A DNA stretch of 64,000 nt, from assembly GCA_024449915.1 (NCBI GenBank), contig JAMZAV010000300.1, positions 1 to 64,000 of the forward strand. Reading direction: 5' to 3'. Below the pieces are notes generated by a model. It was not told the origin of the DNA. It saw only the letters and a program-made list of their open reading frames with translations, and ran no database searches. The position numbers and the translations under genes are program-made. The DNA is from Sweltsa coloradensis (taxonomy: Eukaryota; Arthropoda; Insecta; Plecoptera; Chloroperlidae). Below, piece after piece: positions 51,801 to 58,927 of this stretch; positions within the stretch are counted from its first letter, which is position 1, and each line of letters begins with the position of its first letter.

Positions 51801-53970
51801 TGCCCAATCACAATGCTGAAACTCAAAATCACAACCTTCTTTGCTCGGATAACACCTTCTCGTGTTTCTCGATAATCAACCTTCCTCGTGCTCTCTTTCT
51901 ACTGAGACCTACACAAGCTCGACGGGTAGAACGCTGCCTCGTCTCTTTCTCAGGTTTCAAAGGAAGATGCTTTTAAAACGTGTAATCAAATGTTATCCCA
52001 GCCTCTGATCTTTTTTAAATCCCTGAATCTTATACTCCACAACTTTGCTCAGTAATAAAAAATGGTGTATTTAATTTAATTAGGAAAGTGTTTTAGGGGA
52101 AGAAAACGATGTCGCTGGATGTTAATGATGTCACACTAGGATCGAATACACTTTGCTGTAGCTTCATGCTCATGACAATGTATAGTAACTGTGAGCGGTA
52201 GAGAATCAATTCTTGATCAACCATGCACATGTTTTGATAGGGCACGGAACATACAACATAATTATGAAGCTTCAAATAATCACGTAATCCCTTACTCAAT
52301 TTGTATCTGTATTTCTCCCATCTTGTCGATGACCGGTACTTCCCACAAGATATTTTTCAATAATGAGGTAACATGAAGACGTATTGTGTTTGACGCCTGT
52401 CTTGTGTTGTGTTCCAGGCGTGTTTCACTTTGAACCCTCGAGGCTACGAGACGAGGCGATACTGTTGGATGTCGGTCCAGAGAGGGATGCTGCTCTCATA
52501 CATGGCGCCCGTCGCGACGCTCATCATAGTAAGTGTGTGTATGAAGTCGAATCGGACATTCAAAACCTTTAGCCAAGTCATTTCCCCCACCACACTTTCA
52601 AGTCAGGTGTTTCAAATTGAATTGTTTATTCGATATTTCAAACAAAAATTAAAAACAAACGGCATAATATTATGACAAATAATAATTTAAATAAGTTAAG
52701 TTGCCATCTTGCGTGCTTCGAGTACACGTCTCGCGTTGATGATTCGTAACGTAGTACATCCTGGTGTAGAAATTTAGCACGAAACATTGCTTTGTGTCTA
52801 ATTGTGCAGTAACTTTTTGTAGAGGAATGTTATATAAATGACGCTGTGTTATAAAATTTTCGTAACCTTTGAATATGTTTTAAAGCAGAGTTGTACACAA
52901 AAGCGTTTTTGACCCTATTTTACTCTTAATAAGGTGCCATAAATGACTGAGGTCTGCGCTTGACTCTAGGTAAACACCGTGCTGGCCGTGTTCTGCCAGC
53001 GCCTGCTCTCCCGCTATGACGTCACGAAGCAGTGCGGCCTGGACGGCGGGGACGTCATCTTACGACGCGCGCTACGCTCGGCGGTGATGCTGCTACCGGT
53101 GTTCGCCGTGGCCTGGTTCCTCCGCGTCTTGGCTCTGGAGAACTCCGAGAGCGTCCTGTGCCCGGTGTTGGCGGCGCTGACGGACGCCTTCCTTGTGAGT
53201 GCAACGGTGCAACTACTATAGTGGTTCCAACGAAAGTATGCAGATAGCTTCGAACGTAACAATTGTCCCAACTCTATTCACGATTTAGCTCAGCATGGAT
53301 CTATCACACGGAGGAGTCCATTTAATATATTATTACATTAAATAAAATATATTATGTAAATAATAAAGGTACCTGTTGGCATGATATAGTGAGTTTGTTA
53401 TTATTCTGTACTTTTGTGTAGGCCCCTTCACTTGAAAATGTCTGTGTACGTCATCGTCCAAGCAACCACCGGAAACACTTTTGTGGGGGCTGTCGTTATT
53501 TTGACATCGGTATGAGAACCCAGCACTGCAATCGGGTGTGGTGTCTGACTGTCACTCATTACAAGTTCTTGCTAGTAAATCGTCAAAATTAGTACTAGAA
53601 AATAAACTTTTTGGAGATTTTCTATGTTTTGATTGGTAGCCGTTGCCAGGGTGTTAGCAAGTTATTCGACAAAATTAATACTTTGTTATTAGAGATTATG
53701 ATACTGATCGTGAGATTTCCTATGGAGAACACATTCACATGTAATATTTTGTCTGATGGGTATTTTCTCCTGCAGAACTGGTTCATCTTCTTGCGCTCGC
53801 ACGTGCTGCTGCCTAGCAGTGAATCCCCCGACCAAGTTGCGCAGACGCGCACCGAGTGTGACGCGCAGCCCCTACTCACCCCCGAGATGAGTCCGATCCA
53901 CGTCATCTCGCACTCTGGTGGCGAGCTGCTAGAACTACGACTCGACGCCATTAGTATGATCAGTACATGA
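36554..53970 (+). CDS. Class B (adhesion/secretin-like) seven-helix receptor, C-terminal six exons, 5' end not found
   Basis: Exons are 36554-36808, 47052-47422, 49378-49560, 52418-52528, 52970-53194 and 53776-53970, together about 445 residues ending in TGA. The phases agree at all five junctions (1-1, then 0-0 four times) and every intron has GT-AG ends. The product has a Ser/Thr/Pro-rich extracellular segment, an acidic linker, then seven hydrophobic helices. Family marks are FMLGVQ at the end of helix 2, a Cys before helix 3 (KRWWCEIVALLLHYLHL) and YCW in the second extracellular loop, the expected disulfide pair of class B receptors. The cytoplasmic tail is about 57 residues. The acceptor at 36554 is phase 1, so upstream exons exist, but I could not find them. 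No GPS cleavage motif (paired Cys with HLT) precedes helix 1, which is odd for an adhesion receptor. Ligand and orthologue are unknown. Confidence 0.8.
37642..37660 (+). repeat. Dispersed 17-nt word, copy 4
   Basis: Exact ACCCGGCACCTCCACCA followed by AA, inside the long receptor intron. The flanks are unrelated to those of the other copies. Confidence 0.9.
38180..38410 (+). repeat. tRNA-derived SINE, copy 1
   Basis: A 71-nt tRNA-like head (38190-38260) has a 7-bp acceptor pair GAGAGTG/TACTCTC, a box-A-like TGGCTCGAGCG and a box B GGTTCGAATCCC. An unrelated body follows, containing CCTAGTTAGACACCTGAAG and CAGGTTTCCCAC, shared with the copy at 57023. The head is presumably an internal RNA polymerase III promoter. 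The body makes it a SINE and not a functional tRNA gene. It lies in the receptor intron. Confidence 0.8.
39283..39332 (+). repeat. (TAA)n-type microsatellite
   Basis: Imperfect TAA/CAA trinucleotide tract within the receptor intron. Confidence 0.8.
43700..44925 (+). mobile_element. 5'-truncated LINE with restriction-like endonuclease
   Basis: It comprises the 3' part of a non-LTR retrotransposon: the C-terminal part of its open frame, a 3' UTR of about 150 bp with AATAAA (44902-44907), and a short (TC)n end. The 5' border cannot be placed exactly. It lies in the same orientation as the host receptor gene, so its polyadenylation signal could in principle act on the intron. Confidence 0.7.
43784..44755 (+). 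CDS. C-terminal fragment of RLE-type LINE protein (CCHC finger plus endonuclease)
   Basis: The open frame runs from about 43760 (first ATG 43784) to a stop ending at 44755. It is bounded upstream by an in-frame TGA at 43736, so the reverse transcriptase part is missing or out of frame. A CCHC finger CRRCDSEIETLPHVLGFC (C-X2-C-X8-H-X4-C) is followed by a PD-(D/E)XK-like endonuclease core with RRIDIIAVN and, after about 14 residues, FILDPTIRFE. This order is characteristic of R2/R4/NeSL-type LINEs, where the domain nicks target DNA for target-primed reverse transcription. The intact 320-codon frame suggests recent insertion or reading-frame luck. The clade is not decided. Confidence 0.75.
   Translation: MYKGLNIFRAKWEAYIQKINICNTLEKANNPYVLRTRDLINEKRICCEKLGIDVQDSAVKRDGNSGRKNAGSVAKKIRESLRLKEYNKWCDCDLPQKGKGVVLYQEYTPVNKWVSKKTGLSSSEWRDALKMTCNVAPVRVLHGRSMNGNRCRRCDSEIETLPHVLGFCKHGELLRNSRHNHVRSLIANKFRKLGWEVAEEVNGLSALGSIRRIDIIAVNSTTREGFILDPTIRFERSGDQAEQVNTEKQDIYRPTIPYFADKYHANPIHVIGLFVGARGTIPKFFVDFCNTFKLGKTLIQDVSMVALKGSISILRNHLYGLNM
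45890..46063 (+). repeat. Degenerate repeat ending in a variant of the 17-nt word
   Basis: It starts around CCGTCCGTCCGTTTGTCC, then TGTCTGTGTGTGTCAC, and about 148 bp later has ACCTGGCACATCCACCAA (46046-46063). A second locus at 61415-61580 has the same order and spacing, so these look like two diverged copies of one element. Confidence 0.5.
47052..47422 (+). CDS. Receptor exon: acidic linker, helices 1 and 2
   Basis: The acceptor is TTCCGTTCGGATGTTCCAG (phase 1, completing a Gly codon) and the donor CAG|GTAGGG (phase 0). In the same frame a TGA lies upstream (47024), so the exon cannot be extended past the acceptor. An acidic linker (EERDVDVALPDDS, DLHDHDLID) leads into helix 1 (RQVLIVGAAISLMAQFF) and helix 2 (SVILLCTELSLTASNLVFML). 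Composition is strikingly GC-rich. An overlapping alternative frame starting at 46951 has Arg/Pro-rich content and is a shadow. Confidence 0.85.
48244..48431. repeat. 188-bp palindromic MITE-like repeat in intron
   Basis: The left arm 48244-48314 (CGAAGTTTATAATAATTGA to CACCATTCATG) is complementary to the right arm of about 67 bp ending at 48431, with a spacer of about 50 bp. Arm differences are minor. No target duplication is obvious. Confidence 0.75.
49114..49132 (-). repeat. Dispersed 17-nt word, copy 5 (reverse strand)
   Basis: Reads TTTGGTGGAGGTGCCGGGT on the plus strand, the exact complement of the other copies. It lies in the receptor intron. Confidence 0.9.
49378..49560 (+). CDS. 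Receptor exon: helices 3 and 4
   Basis: Acceptor GTGTGTTCCAG and donor CTG|GTGAGT, phase 0 at both ends. It encodes ATGKRWWC with the conserved extracellular Cys, helix 3 (EIVALLLHYLHLVACCWLF), a basic intracellular turn (YRRLRTEQRLGLRW) and helix 4 (CCSLTWILPAALVL). Confidence 0.88.
49561..52417 (+). other. Receptor intron, nothing else recognised
   Basis: GTGAGT donor and TGTGTTCCAG acceptor. AT-rich, with short frames only. A small TTTGACCATGG duplication lies near 51600. Confidence 0.6.
52418..52528 (+). CDS. Receptor exon: second extracellular loop and helix 5
   Basis: Phase 0 at both ends, with acceptor TGTTGTGTTCCAG and donor ATA|GTAAGT. It encodes ACFTLNPRGYETRRYCW, whose Cys is the expected partner of the helix 3 Cys, and the start of helix 5 (MLLSYMAPVATLII). 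YCW followed by a Pro-containing helix is typical of class B receptors. Confidence 0.88.
52529..52969 (+). other. Receptor intron
   Basis: GTAAGT donor and TTGACTCTAG acceptor, 441 bp, AT-rich. Nothing else was recognised. Confidence 0.7.
52970..53194 (+). CDS. Receptor exon: end of helix 5, third loop, helices 6 and 7 start
   Basis: Phase 0 at both ends, with donor CTT|GTGAGT. It encodes VNTVLAVFCQRLLSRYD, an intracellular loop, helix 6 (LRSAVMLLPVFAVAWFLRVL) and the first half of helix 7 (CPVLAALTDAFL). GC-rich coding composition contrasts with both flanking introns. Confidence 0.88.
53195..53775 (+). other. Receptor intron
   Basis: GTGAGT donor and TTTTCTCCTGCAG acceptor, 581 bp. Nothing else was recognised. 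Confidence 0.7.
53776..53970 (+). CDS. Receptor final exon: end of helix 7 and cytoplasmic tail
   Basis: Acceptor TTTTCTCCTGCAG, phase 0. NWFIFLRS completes helix 7. A Ser/Thr/Glu-containing tail follows (LLPSSESPDQVAQTRTECD, then QPLLTPEMSPIHV) and ends ISMIST before TGA at 53968. No canonical AATAAA lies within the next kilobase, so the polyadenylation site is unresolved. Confidence 0.85.
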   Translation, partial: NWFIFLRSHVLLPSSESPDQVAQTRTECDAQPLLTPEMSPIHVISHSGGELLELRLDAISMIST

Positions 53971-55193
53971 AAGAGCTTCTGTCCAGACACACACAAAACT
54001 TGCTCACACCCAAGATTCTAATAATTCCAGCGTGGGAGCTACATAATAATGACATTGATGCCAAATGTTTTGCTGTGCTATTGTATATTAAGTGATGTTG
54101 TTCTTGCTCACCAATTATAATGAACTTATAAACTTGACATCGTTGAATTTAACTTAAACTCGTTTAATTCTATCATCTTTCGATGAAGCAGTCATCTTGT
54201 TAGTGTGTGAATCTTGAACAGTTAACATAATGAAGTGTATAATCAGTATTATGTTATTAATGGTGACTTGGAGGAGCTACCCAAGATGTTAAATGTTACT
54301 TATTGTAAAACTTGCTCACTCTGTCTACGACGGACAGACTCGACATGTGTCATGCTAGCCATCGATCCATCGTAGTGCTCATCCATCTGCTCATCACCCA
54401 CATCATTAACTTTTGATTTACGATTGTGGTTTGTGTATTCGTGCATTACATCAATGTTAACCATAACGCAAAAGTCTACTTCTGTGGACAGTCACTCATA
54501 GTCATACATCAAACAATTTAAACGTCTAAATTAAAATAATTACTATACATCTAACGTAAGTAAACTTAGTAAGTCAAAAGAAAGCAGTTTTCAATGTCCT
54601 GTCCTTGGAATTGATTTTTTGTTTTCAGAGCTCATTTTTCGCTATTATGTGGATGAATCTTGTTTACGTTTTTTGGTTGTTGTGTTTAAAGAAAATGTGT
54701 TTAGATATAATACATTCTTATTCTTCTTGAATTTTTTTGAATTAGTAATTCGTTAGAAAGTATTTCATTGCATTGCCTCGCTGTGCGAGCTCGTAAATTA
54801 TGTTCTAGAAAAGAGTAACTAGAGTTTACAGGATATTGCCGAAAATGAAGACTTCTTGTAAAAGGCGACTTTAAATTGACTCCCAAAGATCAAGAACTAC
54901 ATATTTTGAGTGTTTCTTAGGGGGGAGGGGGACATTTTTGGCTTGTACGAGCCATATCAATACATCACTAGTGTATTTAATGCAGAAGTTGTAGGTCCTC
55001 AACCATTCAGAGATTTTGTAAGATTACTGGTCTGTTTTTAAATATTATCACTAGAATAGAACCCGGACTGTAACCTCGTCCTTAGACAATATTATGTTAT
55101 AAAAATGCCACAATATGGCACTACATGGCTGGTCTTTTAAAATTTGTATCCACTTTGTTGTATTCTGATTTAAAAGTGGTAGTGGTTTATGTC
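53971..55193. other. Receptor 3' UTR and intergenic stretch
   Basis: AT-rich. The first part is presumably receptor 3' UTR of unknown length. No exon, canonical poly(A) signal or mobile-element end was recognised. Confidence 0.45.
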
Positions 55194-55441
55194 TAGTATG
55201 TGCAAAAATGGTTTTTAAAGTTTGAAAATTCGCGCCTTGAAAATAAAAATTCGCGATTTGTCGCGATTTACAAAAAAAAAACAAAAAACAACAAGTTTCA
55301 GGATAATTTGATTGATTTTAATGATTTAAAAGAAAAACAAGCTCATGAGAGTGAAGTTCAGAATCAGTTATAATTTTAAGCTCAATTTCAGCCTTCAGTT
55401 TTCAAAGTTTTCGACAGTTTTTACCAGAATTAATTTCGTCT

Positions 55442-55460
55442 ACCCGGCACCTCCACCAAA
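55442..55460 (+). repeat. Dispersed 17-nt word, copy 6
   Basis: Exact ACCCGGCACCTCCACCA followed by AA, inside the TIR element. Confidence 0.9.
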
Positions 55461-55563
55461 TTTACGAAATAATGCATTTTTTATGTCTTTTGATATGGAT
55501 ATGAAGTATTTTGAGCTTACTCTCGTTCAAACGATTATTACGATCTCACGATCGCGTTGTATG

Positions 55564-55580
55564 ACCCGGCACCTCCACCA
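55564..55580 (+). repeat. Dispersed 17-nt word, copy 7
   Basis: Exact 17 bases followed by TATG. Unlike most copies it lacks the trailing AA, which sets the right border of the shared word at CCA. Confidence 0.9.
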
Positions 55581-55616
55581 TATGTACCAGCCAGTGTTAA
55601 TTTAATTTCGACCTCG

Positions 55617-55635
55617 ACCCGGCACCTCCACCAAA
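55617..55635 (+). repeat. Dispersed 17-nt word, copy 8
   Basis: Exact ACCCGGCACCTCCACCA followed by AAAA, 53 bp after copy 7. Confidence 0.9.
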
Positions 55636-55872
55636 ACTTTTATTTTTTTAAATTTTTTTTAAATTTCGTGACCAATTCGCATTTAAGGACATAATTGCTA
55701 ATTTCGCCACTAGTTCGCGGCATCAACTAAAATTTCGCGAAAATTCGCGAATTGGAAATTGGTACCATTCAATCACAATTCATGAGATTCATGTGCAAAC
55801 TGAATTTGAAGGGAAAATTGCAACTTAAAAAAAAATTCGCAATTTCGTTGTCACCATTTTTGCACATCTCTA

Positions 55873-57022
55873 AGTAGACCATGATACTTCGGTTGAAAAC
55901 GTTCAAGAAATCAAATCAATTGGCTCACAAGCTACAACACCGGAACGAATCCATGAAGCCTTTAACCTTACGTTTGTCGCCTTTTGTCTTTGTGTCTTCA
56001 TTTATGGCAAAACATTTCTGTAAAATCATTCTTCCATCCAATGTAAGCGGAATGCGTAAGTACATCAATCAAATATAGAGACAAATAAGTAGACAGCTAG
56101 GCATTATTATTGAAGAAAACTAAATATTATACTGACCTAGATATTATAGTTATAATATTTTAGAGAGAATTAAAACTGTAAGTAGATTCTATTGATGAAA
56201 GATTTCGAGTGTTATCAAGTGTGTGTTGTATGCAACCAAATAAAGTCAACAGATGGTTCAAAGTAATGGGAGTTAGCTTATTTCGTTTTTGTAAAGGTTT
56301 TCTGAACGTTGAGTCAATGGTAAAAAATGTTGTTGAGAGAAACATTAAAGTTAATTAATGTAAAGTCAGTCCCAGGGTAAGGTTATATGATAACATTATT
56401 ACGTTTGTGGTCAATTGACGACTGAAATCTTAATGTATAAGATCCAAATTATGTTTCAACTACAAACTATTGAATCTCGATTGTATTCCAGTGCATTACA
56501 ATTACAATGTTTCATTTGAATCTAATTGTGAATGACAACACCAGAGTGAATCTATTCTCTTAAACTATTGTAAAATGTTAAACATAAAATAATATAACAG
56601 CATTATTACACAATATAATGTTTTGACTTGTCACTATTATAATCTACCATATTGTGTATGATTTTATTTGTACGGTTAAACCGTTGGTATGTTATCACCT
56701 TCTATTGTTACATACTTACATGTTAGTTTTGTTGTTATTGTATCATGTTCCCTCATTTCCAGTTTCCACCAAATCATTCTTTATTAATCAAACAATATAA
56801 TATTTTAAGTTTCAACCTCAACGGAACACACTCGAATCGTATGTCTGAGATTAATTAACAAATGTTCGAAATCAAAGTTTGCAACTGTAAATTCAGAACC
56901 TCTGGGTGTGTGTGTCCATACTCAGCCAAACGAGCACTTCAATACAGATTTTGTCGTGTTTTTCGAACAATGTCTCGAGACATACCTAATGACCAAACGC
57001 CGATTAAAATGGCTCAGCGCTA
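55873..57022. other. Non-coding stretch, nothing recognised
   Basis: AT-rich, with only short frames lacking domains. Confidence 0.5.
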
Positions 57023-57268
57023 CCGTCAGTGTTGGCTCGAGCGTTAAGAGCGCGACTCTGATTCGGGAGGTCCCAGGTTCAAATCCCGTCGAGACCGGCA
57101 ATCTTGACTGAAAGTTTTTCCCTGGGTTTTCTTTGGTCGTTAATGCGAATGCAAGGGATTGAGTCCTCTTAACCCTCATAATTGTCCTATCCGCAACATA
57201 CCTAGTTAGACACCTGAAGAGGGGCATGAATTGCACCCTGGGCAGGTTTCCCACAAAAATTATTATAG
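57023..57268 (+). repeat. tRNA-derived SINE, copy 2
   Basis: The head has box-A-like TTGGCTCGAGCGTTAAGAG and box B GGTTCAAATCCC (near 57076). The body shares CCTAGTTAGACACCTGAAG, GGGCATGAATTGCACCC and CAGGTTTCCCAC with copy 1 at 38180. The acceptor stem no longer pairs well, so the head is not a functional tRNA. Confidence 0.8.
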
Positions 57269-58205
57269 CGCTCGTAGGTACTTCCATTTGGAATGTCGCC
57301 ACCAGGCAAATCCAGCCATAATCCTAAATAAACATATTTCCTCAATCATTATACTGGGTTTTATGAAATAACCCTTAGGCATGCATAAATAAAAGCAAAG
57401 TGGAAGGTTTTAAGATACAATTAATGCATGCATTGTCTGTTTGGAACAATAATAATCCTATTTAACATATAAAACAATATAAATTTGATTGCAAGTGTTT
57501 CTTTACGTAGGTCTATGCATGTTATTTTACTATTATTATTATTTTTTATTTTTTTATTTAACGTCTATCCTATTCAGTTAAAACAACTGATTTCAAAGGA
57601 GGACAACTAAATAAATCTAATTACATTGATGCAGACATTTGAAATAGTATTATTACAACAACAATGCATTAAAACACAACAATTTTGGTAACACATTCAA
57701 AAAGGATATTTAATGCAAAATGAATGAAATATATAAAAAAAAAGTGGTGGAAAAAAAAGAACATGCCCAAGTTTATCATGGTTGTAATAACCTTCAACCA
57801 CCCCAACGACGACTATATCGTTCGCTTGCATGTACTAAGGCTGTACCTATTAGATTTCACATGGAAGGTATATGTATTTATGTTATATTTTTATATTTCA
57901 ATTTTCAGGCAGGATGATCTTTGAACACAGATTGACTCCAATGGAATCACACAAGGGAAGTCGAGTTAGATTTTGTTAGTTACTCTGCGCATGGTATACA
58001 TACATCACTTTCGTATTAGTGCCAATGATAATCGACCTGTTAATGAAGGTACATATTACGGTAACATGCTGAGTTATTAGTTTCCTGTGTTGTGTAGGTC
58101 TACATTTCTAGACACAGAATCATATTATTATTATTATTATAACTCTAATATAATGCTTACATTGTGGTAAGTACATTTTCATATACATGCAAAACTATCT
58201 TTATG
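57269..58205. other. Intergenic stretch
   Basis: AT-rich, with a (TTA)n tract near 58127-58142. No gene was recognised. Confidence 0.5.
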
Positions 58206-58211
58206 TTTATT
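58206..58211 (-). terminator. AATAAA polyadenylation signal of the Gly/Ser/Ala-rich gene
   Basis: Minus-strand AATAAA lies 14 nt after the TGA at 58225-58227, so the 3' UTR would be very short. Confidence 0.6.
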
Positions 58212-58224
58212 CTCGCCTAGTGCT

Positions 58225-58927
58225 TCACGCTCGCACATTCAAATATGGATTAAACCAACTATTATAAAATGGACCGGTAGGTCGCCGTCGTCTGTCTTTT
58301 CGATTAGTTCCAGGCTGAGGCAGTAGGTTTCTAATGAACTCTGGGGAGAGGATGTTGTGGTTGTTGTTGCTGCTGAATCCTGGCCGTCTCGAAGATTGAC
58401 TTCCACCTCCTCTGTAAGGTTGGAAACCATACCCTGGCCTTCTCGACGACTGGCTGTTGGCCGCACCACTTGCTAGGAGCGGCCACCCCTCCACTCCAGA
58501 GAAGCCGGCGCTGGCAGCCTGCTGGATGCAGAACGGGAGCTGCCACTTCCACCCCTCACCTCCTCTGTAAGGTTGGTAACCATACCCTGGCCTTCTCGAC
58601 GACTGGCTGTTGGCCGCACCACTTGCTAGGGAGGCGGCCCCACCCCCTCCACCTCCAGAGAAGCCGGCGCTGGCAGCCTGGCTGGATGCAGAACCGGAGC
58701 TGCCCCCACTTCCACCCCCTCTATTAGGTTGGTAACCGTATCCTGGCTGCCCCGAGGACTGGCTGTTGGCCGCACCACTTGCTAGGGAGGCGGCCCCACC
58801 CCCTCCACCTCCAGAGAAGCCGGCGCTGGCAGCCTGGCTGGATGCAGAACCGCCACTTCCACCACCTCCAGACAAACTGGAGCTCTGACTGCTCGCCTGA
58901 CTGGCGGAGAGGAACGATCCTTGGTTA
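58225..58927 (-). CDS. Gly/Ser/Ala-rich protein, exon 3 (repeat domain and C-terminus)
   Basis: The acceptor is AATGTTGTGTTTCAG, phase 2; its first base completes a Gly codon. It encodes 233 residues to a stop at 58225. Two intact repeats are followed by a third (about 58469-58556) where GEGWKWQLPFC and GVEGWPLLASG replace the expected Gly/Ser/Ala sequence. The DNA of that repeat is still homologous but has several single-base losses in G/C runs, which cancel so that the frame is kept. Confidence 0.85.

Larger units (their letters stand above)
55194..55872. mobile_element. 679-bp terminal-inverted-repeat element (hAT-like)
   Basis: The left end TAGTATGTGCAAAAATGG (55194) and right end, read in reverse as TAGAGATGTGCAAAAATGG (55872), form imperfect terminal inverted repeats. 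Subterminal AATTCGCGA/TTTCGCG words recur near both ends. The end sequence resembles hAT-type termini, but the flanking 8 bases do not match, so the target duplication has decayed or the assignment is wrong. Three copies of the dispersed 17-nt word lie inside. No transposase frame. Confidence 0.55.

Noticed and set aside
58470..58727. Plus-strand 85-codon frame
   Set aside because: Antisense shadow of the repeat exon on the minus strand.
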